A stretch of DNA of 64,000 nucleotides from Anaerolineales bacterium (lineage in GTDB: Bacteria > Chloroflexota > Anaerolineae > Anaerolineales > UBA11579): NCBI GenBank assembly GCA_026129255.1, contig JAHCIJ010000001.1, positions 186,001-250,000 of the forward strand, in the 5' to 3' direction. Position 1 is the stretch's first letter. The number at the start of each line of letters is the position of its first letter. The position numbers and the translations under genes are program-made. A model generated the notes under the pieces. The model was not told where the DNA came from, did not search any database, and saw nothing but the letters and a program-made list of their open reading frames with translations. Shown piece after piece: positions 40,529 through 48,863 of this stretch.

Positions 40529-42007
40529 CTAATTGCCGCCCAGCAGGCGAATGGCTTCATCCAACTGCGGGTCACGGCCGGCGTCTACATCGTCCTGGGT
40601 CAGGGGCACCACATAGTCTGGCTCCAGGCCAACGCCATGGATCTGGCGTCCCTCGGGCGTCAACCAGCGTGCGATCGTGACGCGCAGTGCGCCCTGGCTG
40701 TTTGACAGCATGCGCGAGATCTGCACAGAGCCCTTGCCATAACTGGTCTCGCCCACCAACGGGGCACGGCCATAATCCTGCAGCGCCCCAGCCAGAATCT
40801 CTGAGGCCGAGGCGGAGCCGGGGTTGACCAGCACCACCATCGGTATGTCTGTGGCCACACCGCCGGGTTCTACTTCATAGGTATAGCGTGAGCCGTCGTT
40901 ATAGTCTTCCAGCAGCACCACGCCGTCCTTCAGGAATTCAGACGTGATCTCGACTGCAGTGTCCAGGTAGCCACCACCGTTGTTGCGCAGGTCGAGGATC
41001 AGGCCGCGCGGGTTCTGCGCCATCAGGCTCTGCAGGGCCGCGTGCATATCCTCGCTGGTGTCGGCGCCGAAGGTGAATAGCTGTATATAGGCAATGTTGC
41101 CCGCCAGCATTTCGCTTTCCACGCTCGGCACCACAATGCGGCTGCGGATGATGGTGACGTCAAACGGCTCCTCGCCCTCGCGGCTGATCGTGAGCACCAC
41201 CGGGGTGCCTGCGGGGCCGAGGATGCGGTTGACGGCCATATCGCTGCCGATCGCCAGCATGTCTTCGCCGTCAATCGCCAGCACCTGGTCGCCCGCTCGC
41301 AGGCCGGCGGCCTCCGCCGGGGAGCCTTGCATCGGGGCGATGATGACAACATAGTCGCCGCCCGTGTCCACCCAGGCGCCGATGCCTTCGTAGTTGCCCT
41401 GCAACTCCAGGTCGGCCTGGCGCAGCTGCACGGGGTCCATAAAGCTGGTGTGCTGGTCGCCCATGGCGCCTACCGCGCCATGGATCGAATCACGCATCAG
41501 CCGCTCATAGCTGGTATCCAGGTCAGCGCTGCCGTACTGGATCGTACGCCAGGCTTCCCAGTAGGGCAGCATGGCGTCGTACAGGTCCTCGGGCGTGCCC
41601 GCTTCGTCGGCCAGTGCCGCCGCACTGGGCGCATTGCTGGCGGCGGTCAGCTCGGCCGGGTCGATCTCCAGCCTTTCCAGGCTGGCCATGAGCCCATCCA
41701 GCGCCCCTTGGGCGAACACGCCATCATCCACCGGCTGGTCGTAGAAATCATGATGTAGGATGTCGTTGACTTCCCACATCGGGTCAAACAAGCGCTCCAG
41801 GTCGACCGTATTGCCTACCGGGGTCAAGACTTCGGGTTGTGGCGTAGGAGTGTCGATCAGGTCAATAAGGGTCGTTGGGTCATTGAAGAAAGTGGTGATC
41901 TGCTCGCGCATAGCCCAGCCAAACAACGCAATGGTCGAGACGCAGGCGCACAGCGCGACCAGAATCAACGCCACAAGGATGGCGACAAGGGGTTTATTTG
42001 ATTTCAT
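40529..42007 (-). CDS. S41-family C-terminal processing peptidase
   Basis: A 492-residue protease with an N-terminal TM anchor (about residues 8-30) and a short Thr/Pro linker. A PDZ domain (about 200-270) contains IIAPMQGSPAEAAGLRAGDQ. The protease domain has RGLILDLRNNGGG, the catalytic Ser in NPGSASASEILAGAL (about residue 395) and the catalytic Lys in SYGKGSVQ. Acting outside the membrane, it cleaves protein C-termini. It starts 77 bases after the small membrane protein. Confidence 0.93.
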   Translation of the reverse strand: MKSNKPLVAILVALILVALCACVSTIALFGWAMREQITTFFNDPTTLIDLIDTPTPQPEVLTPVGNTVDLERLFDPMWEVNDILHHDFYDQPVDDGVFAQGALDGLMASLERLEIDPAELTAASNAPSAAALADEAGTPEDLYDAMLPYWEAWRTIQYGSADLDTSYERLMRDSIHGAVGAMGDQHTSFMDPVQLRQADLELQGNYEGIGAWVDTGGDYVVIIAPMQGSPAEAAGLRAGDQVLAIDGEDMLAIGSDMAVNRILGPAGTPVVLTISREGEEPFDVTIIRSRIVVPSVESEMLAGNIAYIQLFTFGADTSEDMHAALQSLMAQNPRGLILDLRNNGGGYLDTAVEITSEFLKDGVVLLEDYNDGSRYTYEVEPGGVATDIPMVVLVNPGSASASEILAGALQDYGRAPLVGETSYGKGSVQISRMLSNSQGALRVTIARWLTPEGRQIHGVGLEPDYVVPLTQDDVDAGRDPQLDEAIRLLGGN

Positions 42008-42084
42008 CGCAAGTTCCGTTCTGGTGGGTGATAAGTTTCAATTTTGGTAAGCGTATCATGGGCGGATTAGAGCGGTATAAACAT

Positions 42085-42300
42085 TTACTCCTGTTTGCGT
42101 AGCTCCTCCACCTTCTTGGCAAGCTCTTCCATCTTTTCGTCTTCAGATTTCCAGGGGTTCTTGGCGTCTGTAACGATCTTCTTGGCGATCTCGATCTGGC
42201 CGATCATGGCCTTGCGCCGCGCCCCGGCATAGATGACCCCCAGCAGGCCAATCGCAAGAAACAGTGTCAGGCAGATAACCAGGATTGCGCGCTCACCCAT
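42085..42300 (-). CDS. Small single-pass membrane protein
   Basis: A 71-residue protein: one TM helix (about residues 4-25) then a basic and finally a highly charged coiled-coil-like tail (EDEKMEELAKKVEELRKQE). I do not recognise a family. The ATG at 42300 lies inside the last codons of the HAD phosphatase gene (8-base overlap), so it is translationally coupled. Its position next to the S41 protease gene may point to an envelope role, but that is a guess. Confidence 0.6.
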   Translation of the reverse strand: MGERAILVICLTLFLAIGLLGVIYAGARRKAMIGQIEIAKKIVTDAKNPWKSEDEKMEELAKKVEELRKQE

Positions 42301-42943
42301 GCGCAAATTCTACCAGCGCGGGCATGGCCTCCGTGAGCCGCTCTACCTGCGCCAGGCTGACATCCGCCACAGCCGTGCCGTCCTCTGGCTCGCCGATCAG
42401 CGCCGTGAGGGCGCCCAGCCGCTTGGCCGGAGCCAGGTTGGCGGGCATATCGTCCACGAACAGTGTCTCGCCTGGGGCGGTCTGGCTGCGTTCGAAGGCC
42501 AGTTGGTAGGCAAACAGGTCCGGCTTGCTGCGGAATTCCATCTTGCGCACATCAATGATCTCAGCAAAGTGGCGCTCCACACCCAGCGCCCGCAGCACCC
42601 GCTCGGCGTGAAAACTGGCCGAGTTGGTGAAGATGTACTTGGTCTGCGGCAGCTGGCTGAGCATGGCATCCAGCGCAGGGTTCGGGGCGATCAGTGTTTC
42701 GATCGGCAGCTCGTGCGTATAACGCAGATAGGCTTCCGCATCAATGGCATGGTGGTGCTGCAGCCCGCGCAGCGAGGTGCCATAGGTTTTCAAATAGTGC
42801 TCGCGTACCGTCGGCACATCGGCTTCGGGGATGCCAACCACTTCATGCATGTATTGGGCAATGCGCCCACGCAGCGCCTGCCACACCCCGCTGTCCTTGG
42901 GATACAGCGTGTCGTCGAGGTCAAAGAAGATCGTCTTGATCAT
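42293..42943 (-). CDS. HAD-superfamily phosphatase, pyrimidine 5'-nucleotidase-like
   Basis: A 216-residue HAD hydrolase. Motif I is FFDLDDTLYPKDSGVW (nucleophile Asp about residue 8, DDTLY typical of pyrimidine 5'-nucleotidases); motif II is FTNS (about residue 107); motif III/IV is FVDDMPANL with an upstream Lys (SKPD). The cap is the small alpha-helical type. It probably dephosphorylates UMP or CMP-like nucleotides. It is downstream of the GT4 gene by 14 bases. Confidence 0.88.
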   Translation of the reverse strand: MIKTIFFDLDDTLYPKDSGVWQALRGRIAQYMHEVVGIPEADVPTVREHYLKTYGTSLRGLQHHHAIDAEAYLRYTHELPIETLIAPNPALDAMLSQLPQTKYIFTNSASFHAERVLRALGVERHFAEIIDVRKMEFRSKPDLFAYQLAFERSQTAPGETLFVDDMPANLAPAKRLGALTALIGEPEDGTAVADVSLAQVERLTEAMPALVEFAHG

Positions 42944-42957
42944 GCCGCCCGTAACCG

Positions 42958-44139
42958 TTATCTACCGCGCTTCTTGCTGGCAGTGCCTGGCAGATGGAAC
43001 TCCACCATATCGCTCGGCTCACGGCGCGGCATCTTGAGGGCACGCTCGTACTGTGCAAAAAGGGTATCGAATGAATTCTGCCAGCTTTGTGACTGGGCTT
43101 TCTTGAAGCCTGCCTTGCTCATTTGTTTGAGCAGCTTCGGGTCACCTACCAACTTCTGAACCGCCTTAAACAGCCTCTCCGGGCTCTCTGAGGGGTATTG
43201 CAAGCCCGTCTTGCCGTGCTCCACCAGGTCCACTACGCCGCCGGAGTTGGGTGCGATCACTGGCAGGCCCGAGGCCATCGCCTCGACCACTACGTTGCCG
43301 TAGGTCTCCTCGGCGCCGGTGAACACGAATAGGTCGCCCGAGGCATAGGCCTGGGCCAAATTCTCGCCCTTGAGGTAGCCAGTGAATACGGTGGGCGTAT
43401 TCTTGAAGATGCGCTCCAGCCGTTTGCGGTCCGGCCCATCGCCTACGATGGCTAGCCGCAGGCCGGGAATATCCCGCGCGATCGGCAGCAACAACTCCAC
43501 ACGCTTCTCGCGCGAGAGGCGGCTGACAAACAGCGCCAGCACCTTGCCTTGCTCACCACCGGTCAGCTTTTTGCGCCACTTGTCTGTGCGCTTCTTGGGC
43601 GAGAAGCGCTCCAAGTCTACACCGCCGGGCCACACCTTCAGGTGCTTGAAACCCTTGGATACCAGCTGCTTACGCGTAAAGTTTGAAGGCACCAGGTTGA
43701 TGTCTGCCCGGTTGTGGATGAAACGATAGAAGGTGAACACCGGCTCAGATACCACGCCCATCTTCCAGCGCCGCGCAAAGCCGGATACATCCGTCTGGTA
43801 CGAGGCTACTACTGGGATGGAATGCTTGAGTGCTACACGCAGCCCGGCGATGCCCAGCGAGGTCGGGTTCACCAGGTGAATGAGGTCTGGCTTGAACGCC
43901 AGCACCTTCTTCTCCACGCGGGCGATAGGCGTAGCAATGCGCAGCTCAGGGTAGAAAGGCGTCTTCATGCTGCGGTGGCGCGACACGGGCGTGGCGGCAT
44001 AGTGCTCGATGGAGCCACTGGGGGCGAAGAGCTGGCTCTCGTGCCCCTCTTCCTTTAAGTAATCGAAAAGATGCGTGAGGGTGATAACAATGCCGTCAAT
44101 CTTGGGCAAAAAGGTCTCAGTAAAGTAGGCAATTCGCAT
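42958..44139 (-). CDS. GT4-family glycosyltransferase
   Basis: A 393-residue GT-B enzyme beginning MRIAYFTETFLPKIDGIVIT, the typical N-terminus of alpha-mannosyltransferases such as PimB-like and MgtA-like enzymes. The donor-binding region includes VSRLSREKRVELLLP and, further on, FTGAEETYGNVVVEAMASGLPVIA (about residues 275-298), the EX7E motif. It probably transfers a mannose or glucose to a lipid acceptor. A GTG at 44154 is an alternative start; 44139 is preferred because homologues begin with this strand. It is preceded by a hairpin at 44159-44180. Confidence 0.88.
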   Translation of the reverse strand: MRIAYFTETFLPKIDGIVITLTHLFDYLKEEGHESQLFAPSGSIEHYAATPVSRHRSMKTPFYPELRIATPIARVEKKVLAFKPDLIHLVNPTSLGIAGLRVALKHSIPVVASYQTDVSGFARRWKMGVVSEPVFTFYRFIHNRADINLVPSNFTRKQLVSKGFKHLKVWPGGVDLERFSPKKRTDKWRKKLTGGEQGKVLALFVSRLSREKRVELLLPIARDIPGLRLAIVGDGPDRKRLERIFKNTPTVFTGYLKGENLAQAYASGDLFVFTGAEETYGNVVVEAMASGLPVIAPNSGGVVDLVEHGKTGLQYPSESPERLFKAVQKLVGDPKLLKQMSKAGFKKAQSQSWQNSFDTLFAQYERALKMPRREPSDMVEFHLPGTASKKRGR

Positions 44140-44158
44140 ACGCTCAGCGCTCACAAGG

Positions 44159-44180
44159 GATGCCGCCCTGAGGCGGCATC
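44159..44180. other. GC-rich hairpin between CDF and GT4 genes
   Basis: GATGCCGCC and its complement form a perfect 9-base stem with a 4-base loop. Without a T-run it is not a convincing terminator. Confidence 0.4.
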
Positions 44181-44236
44181 TGAATGGTTCCCCTAAGGGT
44201 GGGTGACCTAATTCTACTCGGTTGGCCCAGCTGCCC

Positions 44237-45151
44237 CTAGTGAGCGTGTGCGTGCAATTCTTCGATCATGCAGTCGTTCGGCCCGTATTCGATCTCGATG
44301 GTGGTGTGCGCCAGGCCGCGGTTCTTGAGCAGCTCGCGGATCTGGCTGCGCAGCGCCATCACCGCCGTGCGCTCTGTGTGCTCGGCCACCGTCACGTGCA
44401 GGGTAAGCACATGGCTCTCGCCCTCCAGCGACCAAGCGTGCAAGTGGTGGGTCGAGAGCACACCAGGCAGGGCCGCCACCTGGGCCTGAATTTCGTCCAG
44501 GTTGACCTGCTCCGGCACAGCCTGCAGGAATAATTTGATCGTCTTGCCCATGTTGCGCAGCACATTGTAGAGAATGTACAGCGAGATCAGCACCGACAGG
44601 ATCGGATCCAGGATCGGAGCGTCCACCAGCATCATCACCAGGCTGGCGATCAGCACCGCCGCCCAGCCCAGCACATCTTCGATCAGGTGCCAGGCGATCA
44701 CCCGGGCGTTCATGGACTCTTCGTTCTTCAGCCGCAGCGCGGCCAGGCCGTTGATGACGATGCCAAAAACGGCCATCAGCGCCATACCGGGCGCGTGGGC
44801 CTGTTGCGGGTTGAGCAGGCGCGGGATCGCCTCAGACAAGATGTACAGGCTGCCCACCACCAGGATGATGGTGTTGAGCAACGCGCTCAGCAGCGAGAAG
44901 CGCCGGTAGCCATAGGTGTATTGAGTATCCTCACCCTTTTGGGAATACTTTTCCAGATACCAACCCATACCCAGCGACATGGCGTCGCCAAAATCGTGCA
45001 GTGCATCGGTAAGGATGGCCAGGCTGTTGGTCAGCAGCCCGCCCACGATCTCGATGGCGGCAAAGCCCAGGTTGAGCAGGAAGGCGGTGCGGATGTTTTG
45101 CCCAGAGCCATGATGATGATGGCTCTGGTCGTGCGCGTGCTGATGCGTCAC
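44237..45151 (-). CDS. Cation diffusion facilitator (CDF) metal efflux transporter
   Basis: A 304-residue membrane protein with a His-rich N-terminus (HQHAHDQSHHHHG) and six TM segments. The transport-site residues are seen as H-x3-D in TM2 (DALHDFGDAM) and H-x3-D in TM5 (AWHLIEDVLG). A cytoplasmic C-terminal domain (about 210-304) ends in another His cluster (LHAHAH). It exports zinc, manganese or a related divalent metal. Its start overlaps the stop of the DtxR/MntR-type regulator gene by 4 bases, so metal-controlled expression is likely. Confidence 0.92.
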   Translation of the reverse strand: MTHQHAHDQSHHHHGSGQNIRTAFLLNLGFAAIEIVGGLLTNSLAILTDALHDFGDAMSLGMGWYLEKYSQKGEDTQYTYGYRRFSLLSALLNTIILVVGSLYILSEAIPRLLNPQQAHAPGMALMAVFGIVINGLAALRLKNEESMNARVIAWHLIEDVLGWAAVLIASLVMMLVDAPILDPILSVLISLYILYNVLRNMGKTIKLFLQAVPEQVNLDEIQAQVAALPGVLSTHHLHAWSLEGESHVLTLHVTVAEHTERTAVMALRSQIRELLKNRGLAHTTIEIEYGPNDCMIEELHAHAH

Positions 45152-45843
45152 AGGGTCTCCACATACACCTGGCCGGTGATGCGTGGACCAAGCACAATTT
45201 CATCTTTGCGGCCGCGCAGCTTGACGCGCAGGTTACCGTCAAACTCTGAGTACTGCGTCACGCTTAGCTCGGCATTGGGCACTACACCAAGCTCGCTGAG
45301 GTGCAGCAGCAGGTCGGCCGCGGTGTCACGCACGCGCGTCACGCGTGCCCGCTGCCCCGGGCGCAGGGCGCTGAGGGGCACCTCGGTGCTCTCCGGCAGG
45401 CTCAGGTCTACGCGTGGGATCGGGTCACCGTGCGGGTCGTGGTGCGGGTCGCCCAGCGCCTCTGCGATGCGCTGCTCGAACTGCTCGCTGATCACATGCT
45501 CCAAGCGGTCAGCTTCGTCATGCACTTCATGCCACTCGTAGCCCAGGATCTGGTGCAGAAACAACTCCAGCAGGCGGTGGTGGCGGATGGTCTCCAGCGC
45601 CACACGCTCGCCTTGCTCGGTCAGCAGCACGCCGCGGTGCTTCTGGTACTCCACCAGGGCCGGCTGGGTATTGGCCAGTTTTTGCAGCATGCCTGTCACC
45701 GAGGCTGGGGCCACATTCAGGTACTCGGCCAGCGCGTTGGTTGATGCGCGCCCCTCGCCACGCGTCAACTCATACACGGCTTTTAGATAATCCTCAATGG
45801 ATTGTGACAGCGGCTCTTTGGCATTTGCCGCAGGTTTGGGCAT
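45148..45843 (-). CDS. DtxR/MntR-family metal-dependent regulator
   Basis: A 231-residue repressor. The winged-helix domain (about residues 10-75) contains SIEDYLKAVYELT and ALAEYLNVAPASVTGMLQKL. The metal/dimerisation domain (about 76-150) has HRLLELFLHQILGYEWHEVHDEADRLEHV, with the usual His, Glu, Cys/Asp ligands, and a C-terminal FeoA/SH3-like domain follows (about 155-230). It overlaps the CDF gene by 4 bases. A minus-strand TATACA 8 bases before the ATG and a palindrome TTGACAGTGTCAA in the divergent promoter suggest leaderless expression and autoregulation. Confidence 0.92.
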   Translation of the reverse strand: MPKPAANAKEPLSQSIEDYLKAVYELTRGEGRASTNALAEYLNVAPASVTGMLQKLANTQPALVEYQKHRGVLLTEQGERVALETIRHHRLLELFLHQILGYEWHEVHDEADRLEHVISEQFEQRIAEALGDPHHDPHGDPIPRVDLSLPESTEVPLSALRPGQRARVTRVRDTAADLLLHLSELGVVPNAELSVTQYSEFDGNLRVKLRGRKDEIVLGPRITGQVYVETL

Positions 45844-45851
45844 AACGGAAG

Positions 45852-45896
45852 TGTATACGTCGTAGTTGACAGTGTCAATGTAATTTGCTTTATACT
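45852..45896. promoter_or_regulatory. Divergent promoter with palindromic operator candidate
   Basis: TTGACAGTGTCAA (45866-45878) is a perfect 13-base palindrome. Its left half is a -35 box for the plus strand (TATACT at 45891-45896, spacer 19), its right half a -35 box for the minus strand (TATACA at 45857-45852, spacer 15). A repressor bound here would shut both promoters. Confidence 0.6.
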
Positions 45897-45899
45897 GCG

Positions 45900-46556
45900 A
45901 TGAGTGAACTGAAAATGAACAACATTATCGTTTGTCCCTGGTGTGGCACCAACTATGTCACCTTTCAATCCAACTGCAGTAACTGCGGCGGGACGATGCC
46001 CGCGCCGCGCAAGGCGCCCGCTGCCGAGGCTGAGCCCGCGCAGCGTGGCGCCCGCCAGCTGAACTGGCCGCCTTCGCCGCCGCGCACCATCGCTCCCAAC
46101 TACGTGTGGAAGCTGCTCGGGCAGGATGGCTGGGTTATCTCGATGACGGTCTTCGTGCTGCTGGGCTTCATCTTCACCGTTGTGGGCGCTGGGCTGATCC
46201 TTGGCATCATTACTGCTTTTGTTGGCTTCCCCTTTGTGGGCATGGGCTTGCTCTTCCTAGGTGGCGGCCTCGCTGTCATGTACTGGCGCTACCAGGAGGC
46301 GGTGCAAACCGCTGAGGTGCTCAAGTCTGGCCAGGCCAAAGAAGGCGAGATCACCGGCCTGGAGCCGAACTATAACGTGCGCATCAATGGCCGCATGCCC
46401 TGGACGGTGCGCTACCAGTTCACGCTGGATGGCAAGCTATATACCGGCAGCTCCAGCACGCTCAATAATCCGCAGTTCACGCATCCTGTTGGCCCGGCCG
46501 TGATCCTCTACCTGCCAGACAACCCCGATCACAGCCAGGTGTATCCCCACCCCTAG
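45900..46556 (+). CDS. Zinc-ribbon membrane protein with DUF3592-like domain
   Basis: A 218-residue protein. An N-terminal zinc ribbon (CPWCGTNY then CSNCGG, about residues 12-35) is followed by an Ala/Pro-rich linker, two TM segments (about 80-125) and a soluble beta domain (VRINGRMPWTVRYQFTLDGKLYTGSS) similar to DUF3592. The function is unknown. The ATG at 45915 (MNNIIVCPWCG) is an alternative start and would be preferred if transcription begins about 7 bases after TATACT. It is divergent from the metal regulator and may belong to its regulon. Confidence 0.7.
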   Translation: MSELKMNNIIVCPWCGTNYVTFQSNCSNCGGTMPAPRKAPAAEAEPAQRGARQLNWPPSPPRTIAPNYVWKLLGQDGWVISMTVFVLLGFIFTVVGAGLILGIITAFVGFPFVGMGLLFLGGGLAVMYWRYQEAVQTAEVLKSGQAKEGEITGLEPNYNVRINGRMPWTVRYQFTLDGKLYTGSSSTLNNPQFTHPVGPAVILYLPDNPDHSQVYPHP

Positions 46557-46671
46557 TGCTCCAGAGTGCCTAGGCAAAAGTACTTAGCGCCCATAACACC
46601 CTATTTATGTTTCATGTTAACATCTGCATCTGGTACACAGCAGTCCCAAGTTAGAGGGGGCAGCCCCGTTC

Positions 46672-46718
46672 GATTTGGACCCTGTAGTCCGAAATTTGTA
46701 AGAAAGGAGTTCCAAATC
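46672..46718 (+). promoter_or_regulatory. Possible thermosensing hairpin before the first cold-shock gene
   Basis: GATTTGGA (46672-46679) pairs perfectly with TCCAAATC (46711-46718), placing AAGGAG (46704-46709) in the loop next to the stem. A competing hairpin, GGAC (46677-46680) with GTCC (46687-46690), would break this stem. A temperature-dependent switch is possible. Confidence 0.4.
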
Positions 46719-46722
46719 CAAA

Positions 46723-46935
46723 ATGGCTGATCGAGAACAAGGAACCGTTAAGTGGTTCAATGGGTCAAAGGGCTTTGGCTTCATCACCCGTGAAAACGGC
46801 GCCGATGATGTCTTCGTCCACTTCAGCGCCATTCGTGGCGATGGCTTCCGCAACTTGGAAGAGGGCCAAAAGGTGGAGTTCACCGTGGTCCAGGGCGATA
46901 AGGGCCTCCAGGCTCAAGACGTTATCGCTCTGTAA
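46723..46935 (+). CDS. Cold-shock protein, CspA family (copy 1)
   Basis: A 70-residue single cold-shock domain. RNP1 is KGFGFI (residues 16-21) and RNP2 is VFVHFSAI (about residues 31-38); [15 protein letters not shown] is the family signature. It binds single-stranded RNA or DNA as a chaperone. A strong AAGGAG lies 14 bases upstream of the ATG. A terminator follows 20 bases after the stop. It is 80 percent or more identical by eye to the copy at 50014, and both leaders share GTAAGAAAGGAGTT. Confidence 0.96.
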   Translation: MADREQGTVKWFNGSKGFGFITRENGADDVFVHFSAIRGDGFRNLEEGQKVEFTVVQGDKGLQAQDVIAL

Positions 46936-46955
46936 AACCAGAACGCAATAACGAG

Positions 46956-46990
46956 ATCCGGCTGAGAGTTGCTCTCAGCCGGATTTTTTT
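46956..46990 (+). terminator. Rho-independent terminator
   Basis: ATCCGGCTGAGAG and its complement with a 3-base loop, followed by seven T. Confidence 0.93.
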
Positions 46991-47004
46991 GTAAAGAGAG
47001 TGAG

Positions 47005-47088
47005 CAGTGATTAGTGAACAGGCGACTGTCTTCTGCTCGCATACGACAACCCTCTCCCTGATCACTCAGTACTGTTCACTAATCACTG
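47005..47088. repeat. Perfect 17-base inverted repeat with 50-base spacer
   Basis: CAGTGATTAGTGAACAG (47005-47021) is exactly inverted at 47072-47088. It lies between the first cold-shock gene and the convergent lipoprotein gene and shares words with the hairpin at 13791-13835. Confidence 0.75.
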
Positions 47089-47092
47089 TCCC

Positions 47093-47860
47093 CTACGGCC
47101 ACGGCACATCCACAAAGGGTGTGTAACCATGCTTCTCGGCTGCTGCTACCCGGGCGTAGCCCGGCATGCCGCAACTGCCATCATCAATGATCTGTGCCGA
47201 TGTGCCCCACGAGCCGACTGCGGTGAAGACATACTCGCCGCCCTGGCACACCCAGGCCTCCACCACGTAGGGCGTCTGCTCTGAGTCGTCGCCGGCATTG
47301 AGCTGGATGCCGTGCCAGCTCACCGTCACCGTGTTGCCGCTGCGCACCGCGTTCACTCCGCTCAGCCCGCGTATATAGATGTAGGACCAGGCCAGCACAG
47401 TATGCGGGTCACGCGGCGGCAGGGAGTTGCGGTCGCCGGTGAATTGCAAATAATCTTCGCCGCCGTTGACCCAGCAGCGGTTGTTGCCGCCGATGGCTTG
47501 CACCAGCACCCAGTTGCTGTGCTCCATGCGCCCCACGACTTCGATATTGACCCCGCCGGGGAAGGTGAACTTGTATAGATAGTCGGCCCCAGGCCCAAAG
47601 CGGCAGGCCAGCCGCCCGTCTACGATCACCTTGGCGCGCAAGGAGTCCACATAGGTGGGCGTTACCGTGGGCGTATCGGTGGCCGTGGGGACGGGAGTCG
47701 GTGTTTCGGTTGGGGTAGGGGTGGCGCTCGGCAGCGGGGTGTGCGATGGCGTCACCGTGGCGGGCAGTGGCAGCGGCGTCTCTGTAGGCGCCGGGGCGAT
47801 GGTGTTGCATGCGGTGAGCAGCAAGGCAAGGGTAGCGAGGGCAGCCGCGCGGTGTTTCAT
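47093..47860 (-). CDS. Lipoprotein with Thr/Pro linker and SH3-like domain (paralogue 1)
   Basis: A 255-residue lipoprotein with lipobox LLTAC (Cys about residue 18), a ~50-residue Thr/Pro-rich linker and a beta-rich outer region. RLACRFGPGADYLYKFTF begins an SH3b-like domain; the C-terminus ends EKHGYTPFVDVPWP. The gene at 48864-49649 encodes a paralogue with the same ending pattern (DKHGYTGWVGVPWP) and the same CRFGPG start of the domain. Function unknown; probably a cell-surface protein. The start at 47860 is chosen because it gives a proper signal peptide. Confidence 0.8.
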   Translation of the reverse strand: MKHRAAALATLALLLTACNTIAPAPTETPLPLPATVTPSHTPLPSATPTPTETPTPVPTATDTPTVTPTYVDSLRAKVIVDGRLACRFGPGADYLYKFTFPGGVNIEVVGRMEHSNWVLVQAIGGNNRCWVNGGEDYLQFTGDRNSLPPRDPHTVLAWSYIYIRGLSGVNAVRSGNTVTVSWHGIQLNAGDDSEQTPYVVEAWVCQGGEYVFTAVGSWGTSAQIIDDGSCGMPGYARVAAAEKHGYTPFVDVPWP

Positions 47861-47912
47861 AGTGTTTGCATTATACTTTCCTAGACATTGCCCATTGTTT
47901 GGAGGCGCGTGC

Positions 47913-48737
47913 ATGAAGGAACCCGGTTTTTTCAATAATTACGACAGCAGCGTGGTCATCGGCATCCTGATGGCGATCGGCCTGGTGGTCACGTTGATCA
48001 CGGCTGGCCCCGGGGAAGCCACACGCAGCTTCCTGGCTGAAGCCATTATCCTCGCCGCTACGTTCGCCGTGGCGCGCCAGTATCTCCCCTGGAAAGATGC
48101 CCCCAAAGAGCGCCTCAAAGGCCCGCGCCGTGAGCTGATCCTGGGTTTGGTGGGCTACGGCCTGCTGGTCTTCGGCGCCGCCGAGAGCTTCCGCGGCAAC
48201 ATCAGCTGGCCGTGGCTGCTGGGCGCCATGCTGCTGCCCGTCATCGCCATGGTCTCTGCTGGCTACGGTACGCGCGCCTGGGGCCTGCGTATGCCCAAGC
48301 CTGCCGAGATCGGCGTGCTGGCCGTGGTGATCCTGCTGGTTTATGTCCTCAGCCGTGGGCTGGGTGCCATCCTGCCGCCGCGTGAGCTGGGCGGGGCGGC
48401 GGGCGAGAACGCCATCGCCAATGCGCTGGCGTTCATCGGCAACAACGCCGTCGTGCTGGTGGCGGCGGCCGCCCTGGTCGAAATTTTCTTCCGCGTCTAT
48501 TTGCAGCCGCGCCTGGCCGCCTACTTGCCGGGCCGCTGGGCTGTCGTCGTGCAGTCCGTCTTGTACAGCGCTTCGTTCCTGCCGCTGTACGTGAACCGCT
48601 ACCCGATCACCTACGCCGCGGCACTGGTGCTGGTGCTGACCAACGGTGTGCTGGGTGGCTACTTCTGGCGCAAAACCGGCAATCTGTGGCTGCTCATTCT
48701 GCTGCACTTGTTTGCGTTTGGAAGGTACGGGTTGTAG
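47913..48737 (+). CDS. CPBP-like membrane protein with degenerate motifs
   Basis: A 274-residue protein with about eight hydrophobic segments. The C-terminal half follows the CPBP (Abi, CaaX-protease-like) pattern, but motif 1 (EExxxR) reads VEIFFR with only one Glu, and the motif-2 His is not seen (FLPLYVN); a His remains near the end (LLHLFAFG). It may thus be a non-catalytic homologue. GGAGG precedes the ATG. It lies between the two paralogous lipoprotein genes and is divergent from the first, within 52 bases. Confidence 0.7.
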   Translation: MKEPGFFNNYDSSVVIGILMAIGLVVTLITAGPGEATRSFLAEAIILAATFAVARQYLPWKDAPKERLKGPRRELILGLVGYGLLVFGAAESFRGNISWPWLLGAMLLPVIAMVSAGYGTRAWGLRMPKPAEIGVLAVVILLVYVLSRGLGAILPPRELGGAAGENAIANALAFIGNNAVVLVAAAALVEIFFRVYLQPRLAAYLPGRWAVVVQSVLYSASFLPLYVNRYPITYAAALVLVLTNGVLGGYFWRKTGNLWLLILLHLFAFGRYGL

Positions 48738-48758
48738 CTCTAGTCCCTAATCTATTAA

Positions 48759-48838
48759 TCAAAAAGTCGCTTGGTCTATTGGTCAAACTGGTCGGCAAAA
48801 GCTGGCCAATCGACTAAGGGACTAAGCGACTTTTTTTT
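48759..48838. terminator. Long AT-rich hairpin with T-run
   Basis: AAAAAGTCGCTTGGTC pairs with GACTAAGCGACTTTTT at 15 of 16 positions plus a G-T pair, and a long T-run follows on the plus strand. It lies between the convergent CPBP-like and lipoprotein genes. Confidence 0.8.
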
Positions 48839-48863
48839 TTATGTATGTTGTGCTGCTAACGAT

